Origin: an uncultured Bacteroides sp.
GTDB lineage: Bacteria > Bacteroidota > Bacteroidia > Bacteroidales > Bacteroidaceae
Assembly (NCBI GenBank): GCA_900553185.1
Contig: USCT01000006.1
Coordinates: 62,001 to 126,000, forward strand
Direction: 5' to 3'
DNA length: 64,000 nucleotides
Shown here: one piece after another, positions 9,349 to 17,637 of the stretch
Numbering within the stretch: the first letter of the stretch is position 1
Layout of the letters: the number at the start of each line of letters is the position of its first letter
Notes under the pieces: model-generated
The model's input: only the letters and a program-made list of their open reading frames with translations
Databases searched by the model: none
What the model was told of the DNA's origin: nothing
Made by a program: the position numbers and the translations under genes

Positions 9349-10413
9349 TCAGCGGCCTTCTTCCTGCCACCAGTCTGAAGGTAAAGATATAATCATCCCT
9401 ATCACTTGCGCATAGTTCTTATGTCCACTGGAAATTTTATTACCCTTCAGAAACCAGTCGTACACTTTACGTTGAACAGCTCCCACGAACGGACTATACC
9501 GTTCACTCCAATATCTGCTTTTCTCCTCCCATTGCCTGATCACCTCAGGACGAATGGCTGAAAGGAAATGCTGATAATCGGATTCCGTCATCACGGCTGC
9601 CGCATTTACCGCTACGTACGGTAACAGGCCCAAATATCCGGAATAACGGATCGCTGGCGATGCAGAGCGAATGCAAATCTGGTATGCCCAGAAATTGGCT
9701 TCGGCTTCACTACTCACTCCCAACAAATGAGCATACTCATGTATGTAAGTAAACGGGTACTGCACCGGAAGCAATTCAGCGTTCAACTGGGATTCGGAAA
9801 AGAAAGGCCCCATATATCCTAAAACTCCAACTCCGGAATAAAGCGAATTGAACAATACCTGCTTGGGATGTTGCCAGTCGCGGGGAGTACACAATCCGAA
9901 ACGATCCGGAACCTGTGCATACAACGCTTTCACCTCACGCTCCAGCGAATCAACAGAAAAGCTGACCGAAGAAAGATAGGAAACATTAAGGCTGTCGACA
10001 TACCGTACCAGAAACTCCTGAAACTGCCGTTCATCATATTCCACTCTTTCCGTTTGGGAACGTTGGAAAAAATCCTGACGATAATAATTGTTTCCCCAGC
10101 CAAGATAAAACCAACAATAAACGGCCAAAAGCACTTCTGCTTCCCGGCGGACAATTACCCGTACACAGTCCCGTTTTCTGAAACGGGCATATAAGGGATA
10201 ACCCAGCACCCAGCCAAACACAGCCATCACCAGGATTTCTTCCAGCGAAAAAGGGAAAAGACCGGCAAATGCTGACAAGACCGCAGAAAGGTAAGGATAA
10301 AGCCCCGTAGCATATCCTTCTCCCCAGGCAGGAATCCACCGGCATCCCAGGACATAAAGCAGGCAGACACCCAGAAACGTCCATCGAATTTTGCGGAAAG
10401 TCATTGTTTTCAT
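9349..10413 (-). CDS. DUF3810 family membrane protein with zincin motif
   Basis: This is an inner-membrane protein of 354 residues. The first 100 or so residues hold three hydrophobic segments (about 10-25, 35-55 and 58-72, with another near 95). A soluble domain follows, carrying HEYAH (near 227) and then SSEAEANFWAY. HExxH plus a downstream glutamate in EAEANF is the zinc site of gluzincin-type metallopeptidases, so an integral membrane metalloprotease is plausible; this is inference, since to my knowledge DUF3810 has no proven activity. The start is ATG 10413 or the ATG at 10404. The promoter TTTG ends only five bases before 10413, so the message is nearly leaderless if that start is used. 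The gene is divergent from the SpmA/SpmB gene. Confidence 0.85.
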   Translation of the reverse strand: MKTMTFRKIRWTFLGVCLLYVLGCRWIPAWGEGYATGLYPYLSAVLSAFAGLFPFSLEEILVMAVFGWVLGYPLYARFRKRDCVRVIVRREAEVLLAVYCWFYLGWGNNYYRQDFFQRSQTERVEYDERQFQEFLVRYVDSLNVSYLSSVSFSVDSLEREVKALYAQVPDRFGLCTPRDWQHPKQVLFNSLYSGVGVLGYMGPFFSESQLNAELLPVQYPFTYIHEYAHLLGVSSEAEANFWAYQICIRSASPAIRYSGYLGLLPYVAVNAAAVMTESDYQHFLSAIRPEVIRQWEEKSRYWSERYSPFVGAVQRKVYDWFLKGNKISSGHKNYAQVIGMIISLPSDWWQEEGR

Positions 10414-10418
10414 ACCTA

Positions 10419-10426
10419 CAAAGGTA
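10419..10426 (-). promoter_or_regulatory. -7 element of the DUF3810 gene
   Basis: TACCTTTG on the minus strand matches TAnnTTTG exactly. Transcription would begin at or next to the ATG at 10413, arguing for a leaderless mRNA or for the start at 10404. Confidence 0.5.
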
Positions 10427-10468
10427 GAGGTTTTTCACTAACATGACCCAACCAAACCGGAAAATCTA

Positions 10469-10476
10469 TACTTTTG
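10469..10476 (+). promoter_or_regulatory. -7 element of the SpmA/SpmB gene
   Basis: TACTTTTG matches TAnnTTTG exactly. It lies inside the longest open frame (from 10443), showing that the real start is downstream, at ATG 10518. Confidence 0.5.
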
Positions 10477-10517
10477 CGAAAGAAACTAATTGTCTCACAT
10501 TTAATACTGATTCATCC

Positions 10518-11750
10518 ATGGTTCTAAATTATATCTGGATTGCTTTTTTCGTAATTGCTTTCATCGTCGCATTAGCCCGACTGATATTCTGGGGCGACGT
10601 GGAAGTATTTCCTGCTATCATCAATTCTACTTTCGATTCATCAAAAACAGCATTCGAAATATCCCTGGGACTGACAGGTATCCTGTCGCTCTGGCTCGGT
10701 ATCATGAAAATCGGCGAACAGGGAGGTGTCATCAATCTCTTCTCCCGGATACTGGGCCCGCTGTTCAGCAAACTGTTTCCGGACATTCCCAAAGGACATC
10801 CCGTCACTGGAAGTATCTTCATGAACCTGGCCGCCAACATGCTGGGACTAGACAATGCCGCTACTCCGTTAGGACTAAAAGCAATGGAAGGACTGCAGGA
10901 ACTGAACACACGAAAAGACACGGCAAGCAATCCCATGATCATGTTTCTGGTCTTGAATACCTCCAGCCTTACACTGATTCCTATCAGTATCATGGTATAC
11001 CGCGCCCAACTGGGAGCAGCACAACCGACCGATGTTTTTGTCCCGATTCTACTGGCCACTTTCTTCTCCACCCTGGCCGGAATCATTGCCGTCAGTCTTT
11101 ACCAGCGTATCAATCTGCTTAACCGGACCATTCTGTTGTTTTTGGGAGGAACCAGCCTGCTCATCGGAGGTATCATCTATTTTTTCACAACATTGGGACG
11201 TGCACAGATTGACGCCTATTCCACCACCTTCGCCAATGTTTTCCTGTTTGTCATCATCATAGGTTTTATCCTGGCCGGTGTACGAAAAAAGATAAACGTC
11301 TACAATGCCTTTGTCGACGGAGCCAAAGAGGGATTCGAGACAGCTGTCCGCATCATTCCGTATCTGGTAGCTATCCTGGTATCCATCGGAGTATTCCGTG
11401 CGTCCGGAAGCATGGACTTTCTGATTCAAGGAATCGCCTCCCTCATCGATTTATGTGGAATAGACAATCAGTTTGTGGGAGCCCTGCCCACTGCATTGAT
11501 GAAACCGTTGAGCGGAAGCGGTGCCCGCGGACTGATGGTAGATGCCATGAGTACTTACGGAGCCGACTCGTTTGTCGGACGACTGGCCTGCATTTTTCAG
11601 GGATCGACTGATACTACCTTCTACATTCTGGCCGTCTACTTCGGCAGTGTCGGTATTACCAAAACCAGACATGCCGTTCCCTGTGGACTATTGTCTGACT
11701 TTGCCGGTATCATTGCCGCCATTTTTATCTGCTATTTATTTTTTAATTAA
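10518..11750 (+). CDS. SpmA/SpmB-type nucleoside recognition (Gate) domain membrane protein
   Basis: This is a polytopic inner-membrane protein of 410 residues that joins the spore maturation proteins SpmA and SpmB in one chain. The first half (about 40-200) holds a Gate domain with MNLAANMLGLDNAATPLG, the usual SpmA signature. The second half (about 270-400) holds another with PTALMKPLSGSGARGLMVDA, the SpmB signature. The organism does not sporulate, so the role is something else; transport or sensing of a small molecule has been suggested for such domains, but nothing here proves it. The start is ATG 10518 because a promoter element lies at 10469. It ends nine bases before ybeY, so the two are probably co-transcribed. 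Confidence 0.85.
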   Translation: MVLNYIWIAFFVIAFIVALARLIFWGDVEVFPAIINSTFDSSKTAFEISLGLTGILSLWLGIMKIGEQGGVINLFSRILGPLFSKLFPDIPKGHPVTGSIFMNLAANMLGLDNAATPLGLKAMEGLQELNTRKDTASNPMIMFLVLNTSSLTLIPISIMVYRAQLGAAQPTDVFVPILLATFFSTLAGIIAVSLYQRINLLNRTILLFLGGTSLLIGGIIYFFTTLGRAQIDAYSTTFANVFLFVIIIGFILAGVRKKINVYNAFVDGAKEGFETAVRIIPYLVAILVSIGVFRASGSMDFLIQGIASLIDLCGIDNQFVGALPTALMKPLSGSGARGLMVDAMSTYGADSFVGRLACIFQGSTDTTFYILAVYFGSVGITKTRHAVPCGLLSDFAGIIAAIFICYLFFN

Positions 11751-11759
11751 TATACCGTT

Positions 11760-12203
11760 ATGATTACTTACTACACCGAAGGCGTCGAAATGCCTCCCAT
11801 CCGGCAAGACGAAATAAGCGCATGGGTCAAAGCCGTAGCCGAAACCTACCACAAAAGAACGGGTGAAATAGCCTATATCTTTTGTTCCGACGAGAAAATT
11901 CTGGAAGTAAACCGCCAGTATCTGAAACACGATTATTACACCGACATCATTACATTCGATTACTGCCAGGGAAACCGCATAGCCGGCGACCTGTTCATCA
12001 GTCTGGACACCATACGTACCAATGCCGAACAATTCGGAGCAACGTATGAAACCGAACTCCACCGGGTCATCATCCACGGTATTCTCCACCTTTGCGGAAT
12101 CAACGATAAAGGACCAGGCGAACGCGAAATCATGGAAGCAGCCGAAAACAAGGCACTCGATCTGCTGAAACAGATGAGAGACCAGGCCCACCCTGCGGAA
12201 TAG
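11760..12203 (+). CDS. ybeY: rRNA maturation factor/endoribonuclease YbeY
   Basis: This is a small metalloprotein needed for 16S rRNA 3'-end maturation and ribosome quality control. Its 147 residues match the family length. The metal motif reads HGILHLCGIND: the first two histidines of the canonical HGxLHLxGYDH are present, but the third metal-binding position is aspartate (D118 or close to it) instead of histidine. I think this is a lineage variant rather than a defect, since the rest of the protein is intact (DIITFDYCQGNRIAGDLFIS is typical). It follows the SpmA/SpmB gene by nine bases. Confidence 0.9.
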   Translation: MITYYTEGVEMPPIRQDEISAWVKAVAETYHKRTGEIAYIFCSDEKILEVNRQYLKHDYYTDIITFDYCQGNRIAGDLFISLDTIRTNAEQFGATYETELHRVIIHGILHLCGINDKGPGEREIMEAAENKALDLLKQMRDQAHPAE

Positions 12204-12231
12204 AACCGGTCGGTCATCTTCGGATTCAGTA

Positions 12232-12305
12232 ACATCAGGCACAGACAAACTGCAGGCTGAGACTTCCCCTTAGGAAGCCCGTTGCAGATGGTCTGTGCCT
12301 GATGT
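12232..12305 (+). repeat. Long perfect inverted repeat/nested hairpin
   Basis: ACATCAGGCACAGAC (12232-12246) pairs perfectly over 15 bases with 12291-12305. Inside are CTGCA/TGCAG and CTTCC/GGAAG pairs, giving a rod-like hairpin of 74 bases. It is followed by CTTTGT, a poor T-tract, so it may be the ybeY terminator or another structured RNA element. Confidence 0.7.
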
Positions 12306-12372
12306 CTTTGTAAGCTTATCCGGATTAAATACTTTTTGCCGGAGCATTCTCGAGTAAGCCATGAAATTTTCT

Positions 12373-12380
12373 TATTTTTG
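12373..12380 (+). promoter_or_regulatory. -7 element upstream of mnmG
   Basis: TATTTTTG matches TAnnTTTG. No -33 TTTG lies at the right spacing. It implies a leader of about 115 bases before mnmG; no known riboswitch was recognised in that leader. Confidence 0.4.
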
Positions 12381-12504
12381 CAAATAAGTTTAAACGAATC
12401 ATCAACCGTCATAGCCGCCTCAGAACGGATAACTTTCTCTCCGGTTGCCCAGAGCCAATCGGCAACAGGCAGCGTTGACGAATCAGAGCAAAACAAACTA
12501 ATCA

Positions 12505-14376
12505 ATGGAATTCAAGTACGACGTAATTGTAATTGGTGCCGGCCATGCAGGTTGCGAAGCAGCTGCAGCAGCTGCCAACCTAGGTTCAAAGACCTGTCTC
12601 ATCACCATGGACATGAACAAGATTGCCCAGATGAGTTGTAACCCGGCAGTAGGTGGTATCGCCAAAGGACAAATCGTAAGAGAGATTGATGCACTGGGAG
12701 GATACATGGGACTGGTTACAGACAAAACAGCCATCCAGTTCCGAATGCTGAACCGTTCCAAAGGTCCAGCCATGTGGAGCCCACGCGCACAATGCGACCG
12801 TGGCAAGTTCATCTGGGCCTGGCGCGAGGTTTTGGAGAATATTCCCAATCTGCATATCTGGCAAGACACCGTAGAAGAACTCATCGTCGAGAACGGCGAA
12901 GTAACCGGACTCGTTACATGCTGGGGGGTAACCTTCCGTGCCAAATGTATCGTTCTTACGGCAGGTACCTTCCTGAACGGCTTAATGCATATCGGTCATA
13001 AAATGCTGGCCGGAGGACGTTGTGCCGAACCAGCCTCCTATCACCTGACCGAATCCATCACCCGGCACGGAATAACCGCCGGCCGGATGAAAACCGGTAC
13101 CCCGGTCCGCATTGACGCACGCAGCGTACACTTCGACCTGATGGAAACACAGGATGGAGAAAACGATTTTCACCGCTTTTCATTTATCAGCGAACCGCGC
13201 CAGCTCAAACAACTTCAGTGCTGGACCTGCTATACCAACGAAGAAGTACATGAAGTACTTCGAAGCGGACTGGCAGATTCTCCCTTGTTCAACGGACAAA
13301 TCAAGAGTATCGGCCCGCGTTATTGCCCCAGTATCGAAACAAAAATCGTAACTTTCCCGGACAAGCCCCAGCACCAGCTGTTCCTAGAACCGGAAGGCGA
13401 AACGACCCGTGAACTTTACCTGAACGGCTTCTCTTCTTCTCTTCCCATGGACATTCAGATTGAAGCCCTGAAAAAAATTCCGTGCTTCCGTGATCTGGTA
13501 ATCTATCGCCCGGGATATGCCATCGAGTACGATTATTTCGACCCGACCCAGCTAAAGCATACCCTCGAGTCCAAAATCATCAGAAACCTGTTCTTTGCAG
13601 GCCAGGTAAACGGAACAACAGGATACGAAGAAGCCGGAGGACAAGGAATCATTGCAGGTATTAACGCCCATATCAATTGTCACGGTGGAGAGCCCTTTGT
13701 ACTTGGAAGAGACGAAGCATATATTGGTGTCCTAATCGACGACCTGGTAACAAAAGGAGTAGACGAACCTTACCGCATGTTCACCTCCCGTGCCGAGTAT
13801 CGGATCCTGCTTCGTCAGGATGATGCGGATATGCGACTGACAGAGCGCGCCTACAAACTGGGTCTGGTCAAGAAGGACCGCTACGACTGGCTTTGCACCA
13901 AACGGGAAGAGATCGCACGCATCGTCGAATTTACGAAAACCTACTCCATCAAGGCAGACAAAATAAACGATGCTTTGGAAAGTCTGGGTACGGCTCAGTT
14001 GACCCATGGATGTAAATTAATTGATCTTATCAGCCGTCCGCAAATAACAATCGAAAATATCGCGCCACACGTTCCGGCCTTTCAGCATCTGCTTGAACAG
14101 ATAGAAACCCGGAAAGACGAAATCATCGAAGCCGCCGAAGTTCTTATAAAATACAAAGGATACATCGACCGCGAACGAATGATAGCCGACAAAATTCACC
14201 GGCTGGAATCTATCCGGATCAAAGGCAAGTTTGATTACATGAACCTTCAATCATTGTCCACAGAGGCTCGGCAGAAGCTCATCAAGATAGATCCCGAAAC
14301 CCTGGCACAGGCCAGCCGTATTCCTGGTATCTCACCCAGCGACATCAACGTGCTGCTGGTACTTCTGGGCAGATAA
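12505..14376 (+). CDS. mnmG: tRNA uridine-5-carboxymethylaminomethyl modification enzyme MnmG
   Basis: This FAD enzyme works with the GTPase MnmE to add the carboxymethylaminomethyl group at C5 of wobble uridine 34 in some tRNAs. Its 623 residues match the long-form family. The FAD-binding motif GAGHAGCEAA is at about 11-20. SCNPAVGGIAKGQ (near 46-58) and AGQVNGTTGYEEAAGQG-like sequence (near 370) are family hallmarks, and the C-terminal helical domain is complete. The gene was formerly gidA and is often found near replication origins; here a perfect parS site lies 8 bases after its stop codon. Confidence 0.97.
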   Translation: MEFKYDVIVIGAGHAGCEAAAAAANLGSKTCLITMDMNKIAQMSCNPAVGGIAKGQIVREIDALGGYMGLVTDKTAIQFRMLNRSKGPAMWSPRAQCDRGKFIWAWREVLENIPNLHIWQDTVEELIVENGEVTGLVTCWGVTFRAKCIVLTAGTFLNGLMHIGHKMLAGGRCAEPASYHLTESITRHGITAGRMKTGTPVRIDARSVHFDLMETQDGENDFHRFSFISEPRQLKQLQCWTCYTNEEVHEVLRSGLADSPLFNGQIKSIGPRYCPSIETKIVTFPDKPQHQLFLEPEGETTRELYLNGFSSSLPMDIQIEALKKIPCFRDLVIYRPGYAIEYDYFDPTQLKHTLESKIIRNLFFAGQVNGTTGYEEAGGQGIIAGINAHINCHGGEPFVLGRDEAYIGVLIDDLVTKGVDEPYRMFTSRAEYRILLRQDDADMRLTERAYKLGLVKKDRYDWLCTKREEIARIVEFTKTYSIKADKINDALESLGTAQLTHGCKLIDLISRPQITIENIAPHVPAFQHLLEQIETRKDEIIEAAEVLIKYKGYIDRERMIADKIHRLESIRIKGKFDYMNLQSLSTEARQKLIKIDPETLAQASRIPGISPSDINVLLVLLGR

Positions 14377-14384
14377 AAAGAATG

Positions 14385-14400
14385 TGTTTCACGTGAAACA
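14385..14400. promoter_or_regulatory. parS: parS centromere-like site
   Basis: TGTTTCACGTGAAACA is a perfect 16-base palindrome. It equals the parS consensus bound by ParB (TGTTNCACGTGAAACA) as first defined in Bacillus subtilis. It lies between mnmG and apt, outside coding sequence. Known parS sites cluster around the replication origin, so oriC may be in the neighbourhood; no parA/parB gene is in this window. Confidence 0.9.
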
Positions 14401-14433
14401 ACTGGTTTAAAGAAAACTCATAAAATACTGAAT

Positions 14434-14958
14434 ATGAATAAGGAAATATTAAAGAAAAATTTGAGGGAAATTCCTGATTTCCCTATTAAAGGAATCTTGT
14501 TCTACGATGTGACTACCCTCTTCAAGAATGCGGAATGTCTGCAAGAAATGGTAGACGGATTGTATGAACTTTATAAAGACAAGGGCATTACTAAAGTAGT
14601 AGGAATCGAATCAAGAGGTTTCATCCTGGGAGGTGCGTTAGCAACCCGTTTGGGGGCAGGTTTCGTTATGGCACGCAAGCCTGGCAAACTGCCGGCCGAA
14701 GTGCTGGAAGAGACATACGCCAAAGAATACGGCACAGATACCATCCAGCTTCACAAGGATGCCATCAACGAAAACGACATTGTATTGTTACACGACGATT
14801 TGCTGGCAACCGGAGGAACCATGGCAGCTACGCTCCGATTGGTAAAGAAAGCTGGAGCAAAGAAAGCCTATGTCAACTTCGTTATTGAGCTGGAAAAACT
14901 AAACGGAAGAAAAGCCTTTCCAGACAATGTGGAAATCACAACGTTCCTGAAGCTTTAA
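14434..14958 (+). CDS. apt: Adenine phosphoribosyltransferase
   Basis: This is a cytoplasmic purine salvage enzyme that makes AMP from adenine and PRPP. Its 174 residues match the family length. It has the PRPP-binding loop VLLHDDLLATGGTMAA (about 117-133) and the ESRGFILGGALA substrate segment (about 65-76). It starts 57 bases after mnmG with parS between them; whether it shares the mnmG transcript is not clear. A long hairpin with a T-tract follows it at 15001-15077. Confidence 0.96.
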   Translation: MNKEILKKNLREIPDFPIKGILFYDVTTLFKNAECLQEMVDGLYELYKDKGITKVVGIESRGFILGGALATRLGAGFVMARKPGKLPAEVLEETYAKEYGTDTIQLHKDAINENDIVLLHDDLLATGGTMAATLRLVKKAGAKKAYVNFVIELEKLNGRKAFPDNVEITTFLKL

Positions 14959-15000
14959 TAGCCTGTTGCCCGACGACAGCCATCAAGCAATAAACTCACG

Positions 15001-15077
15001 CAGGTTACATGCCAGTTATCACTACCCTCATACGATAATATACGCGCACAACAAGACGGCATGTAGCCTGTGTTTTT
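15001..15077 (+). terminator. Long-loop hairpin terminator after apt
   Basis: CAGGTTACATGCC (15001-15013) pairs with GGCATGTAGCCTG (15058-15070) over 13 positions with one G-T pair. It is followed by TGTTTTTT. The 44-base loop is unusual for an intrinsic terminator. Confidence 0.6.
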
Positions 15078-15111
15078 TCAAACATCCACCCCCCAAAAAT
15101 TAGCTATTGCA

Positions 15112-16929
15112 ATGGAGAAAACAGAAGAACTTGGAACCAGCGAATACCTGCGAGGAATTGTATTAAACCTTCCCGATAGCCCTGGAATCTACCAGTATTT
15201 AAATCAGGAAGGCGTCATCATCTATGTAGGCAAGGCCAAGAACTTAAAACGAAGGGTCTACTCCTATTTTTCAAAAGAGCATCAGTCAGCAAAGACCCGC
15301 ATTCTGGTAAGCAAGATCGCAGATATCCGCTACATCGTCGTAAACACCGAAGAAGATGCGCTGCTGCTCGAGAATAACCTGATCAAAAAATACAAGCCCC
15401 GCTACAATGTCCTGTTGAAAGATGACAAGACATATCCTTCCATCTGCGTAAGCAACGAATACTTTCCACGTATCTTCAAGACCCGAAAAATCATTCGTAA
15501 CGGATCTACCTATTACGGACCGTACAGTCATGTACCGTCCATGTATGCCTTGCTGGAACTGATAAACAAGCTCTATTCTCCACGTACCTGTAAACTGGCG
15601 CTGACGCCAGAAAATATTCAGGCGAACAAATTCAAAGTTTGCCTGGAATATCACATCAAGAATTGCAAAGGTCCTTGCGTAGGTCTGCAATCACACGAGG
15701 ACTACATGAAAGACATTACCCAAATCAAAGAAATCCTAAAAGGAAATACACAAGCTATCAGCCAGGCTTTGAAAAAGGAAATGCTGGCAATGGCCGAAGA
15801 ACTGAAATTCGAAGAAGCCCAAAAGCTCAAAGAGAAATATGAACTGATAGAAAGCTATCGCTCGAGAAGCGAAGTTGTCAGCTCCGTACTCCACAACATC
15901 GATGTATTCTCTATCGAAACAGAAGGAAGCTCAGCCTACATCAATTACCTGCACATTACAAACGGAAGCATTAACCAGGCTTTTACTTTCGAATATAAAA
16001 TCCGCATGAACGAATCAAAAGAAGAATTGCTCCAGCTGGGAATTGTAGAAATGCGGGAACGCTATAAAAGTACATCCAGGGAAATCATCATTCCATTCGA
16101 ACTCGACATGGAAATGAAGGATGTCACCTTCACCATTCCGCAACGAGGAGATAAAAAGCACCTGCTTGAACTTTCTATCATGAACGTAAAGCAATACAAG
16201 GTAGACCGGCTGAAACAAGCAGAAAAGCTAAATCCAGAGCAACGCAGTGTACGCCTGATGAAGGAAATTCAGGAACAGTTGCACATTGACCGAATGCCCG
16301 TCCATATTGAATGTTTCGATAATTCCAACATTCAGGGATCAGATGCCGTAGCCGCCTGCGTTGTCTTCAAGAAAGCAAAACCAAGTAAAAAGGATTACCG
16401 CAAATACATTATCAAGACAGTAACGGGCCCCGACGATTATGCTTCCATGCAGGAAGTAGTACGCCGCAGATATAGCCGGATTATCGAGGAACAAGGAGAA
16501 CTTCCCGATCTGATTCTGACCGATGGCGGGAAAGGACAAATGGAAGTCGTACGGCAGGTTATAGAAGACGAACTGCATCTAAACATACCCATTGTTGGAT
16601 TAGCCAAAAACAATCGCCACAAAACATCCGAGATTCTATATGGGTTTCCACCTGTAGTAGTAGGAATCAAACAAGGAACTCCCCTCTTTCACCTGCTGGA
16701 AAACATTCAGGACGAAGTACACCGGTTTGCCATTACGTTCCACCGCGATAAACGCAGCAAGAGCCAGATAGCATCGGCTCTGGACAATATCAAGGGAATC
16801 GGAGAAAAACGAAAAACAGCCTTACTCAAGACCTTCAAGAGTGTGGCCCGAATCAAACAGGCCAGTCTGGAAGAAATAGCTGCCGTAATCGGTGAAAGCG
16901 CCGCAAAAAACATCAAAGAAACACTGTAA
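15112..16929 (+). CDS. uvrC: Excinuclease ABC subunit C
   Basis: This is the dual-incision nuclease of nucleotide excision repair. The N-terminal GIY-YIG nuclease domain shows SPGIYQYLNQEG and IIYVGKAKNLKRR (about 18-45). A UVR motif for UvrB contact is seen in EEAQKLKEKYEL (near 240). The RNase H-like 5' nuclease follows, with DGGKGQ (near 480), then helix-hairpin-helix repeats (IKGIGEKRK and the C-terminus). I chose ATG 15112, giving 605 residues; the longer frame begins with a GTG at 15070, inside the preceding terminator hairpin. Confidence 0.96.
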   Translation: MEKTEELGTSEYLRGIVLNLPDSPGIYQYLNQEGVIIYVGKAKNLKRRVYSYFSKEHQSAKTRILVSKIADIRYIVVNTEEDALLLENNLIKKYKPRYNVLLKDDKTYPSICVSNEYFPRIFKTRKIIRNGSTYYGPYSHVPSMYALLELINKLYSPRTCKLALTPENIQANKFKVCLEYHIKNCKGPCVGLQSHEDYMKDITQIKEILKGNTQAISQALKKEMLAMAEELKFEEAQKLKEKYELIESYRSRSEVVSSVLHNIDVFSIETEGSSAYINYLHITNGSINQAFTFEYKIRMNESKEELLQLGIVEMRERYKSTSREIIIPFELDMEMKDVTFTIPQRGDKKHLLELSIMNVKQYKVDRLKQAEKLNPEQRSVRLMKEIQEQLHIDRMPVHIECFDNSNIQGSDAVAACVVFKKAKPSKKDYRKYIIKTVTGPDDYASMQEVVRRRYSRIIEEQGELPDLILTDGGKGQMEVVRQVIEDELHLNIPIVGLAKNNRHKTSEILYGFPPVVVGIKQGTPLFHLLENIQDEVHRFAITFHRDKRSKSQIASALDNIKGIGEKRKTALLKTFKSVARIKQASLEEIAAVIGESAAKNIKETL

Positions 16930-17146
16930 CGGAAACATCGGGTACCGTCATCAGACAGCAAGAGAATATATCAACTTAAAGTTTATTCCCCTTTCAAAGG
17001 AACTGTTCCAATAAGAGTACAAAGATAAAGCAACCAAAGTGCAAAGATCTCCTTTCCTTCGCACAAAAGCCAGAAGCCCCAAACGCTAAAGCAAGGGTCT
17101 CTTTGAATAAATGCAAACGTATAGAACGGGAAACCGATTTATTTCG

Positions 17147-17154
17147 TACTTTTG
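17147..17154 (+). promoter_or_regulatory. -7 element of dtd-mazG-deoC
   Basis: TACTTTTG matches TAnnTTTG exactly and lies 27 bases before the dtd ATG, inside the over-long open frame that begins at 17103. Confidence 0.5.
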
Positions 17155-17180
17155 TAAAAAACAGAACGAACAATACAATT

Positions 17181-17633
17181 ATGAGAGTAGTAATCCAACG
17201 TGTCAGCCATGCATCCGTAACCATCAATGGAGTATGCAAATCTGCCATTCAAACCGGTTTTATGATTCTGGTAGGCATTGAAGAAGCCGATACCCAGGAA
17301 GACGCCGACTGGCTCTGCAAGAAAATAATCGGACTCCGCGTATTCGATGACGAACAAGGAGTCATGAACCGCTCCATCCTGGATGTAGGCGGCGAAATAT
17401 TGGTCATCAGCCAATTCACACTGATGGCTTCGACCAAAAAGGGAAACCGGCCTTCATACATACGGGCAGCCCGTCACGAAACAGCCATTCCTCTTTACGA
17501 ATATTTCTGCAATGAACTAAGTATCGCCTTAGGGAAACAGGTAGGAACCGGCGAATTCGGAGCCGACATGAAAGTAGAGCTTCTCAATAATGGTCCTGTA
17601 ACAATCTGCATCGATTCAAAAAACAAAGAATAA
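17181..17633 (+). CDS. dtd: D-aminoacyl-tRNA deacylase
   Basis: This proofreading enzyme removes D-amino acids wrongly attached to tRNA. With ATG 17181 it has 150 residues, exactly the family length, beginning with the typical MRVVIQRVSHASV. Both family motifs are present: SQFTLMAST (about 79-87) and NNGPVTICID (near 136-145, with the cross-subunit Gly-Pro motif). It is the first gene of a tight run with mazG (4 bases apart) and deoC. Confidence 0.96.
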   Translation: MRVVIQRVSHASVTINGVCKSAIQTGFMILVGIEEADTQEDADWLCKKIIGLRVFDDEQGVMNRSILDVGGEILVISQFTLMASTKKGNRPSYIRAARHETAIPLYEYFCNELSIALGKQVGTGEFGADMKVELLNNGPVTICIDSKNKE

Positions 17634-17637
17634 ATAT

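Noticed and set aside
14385..14400. Operator for apt or intrinsic terminator of mnmG
   Set aside because: The sequence equals the parS consensus exactly, has no loop and no T-tract, so ParB binding is the better reading.
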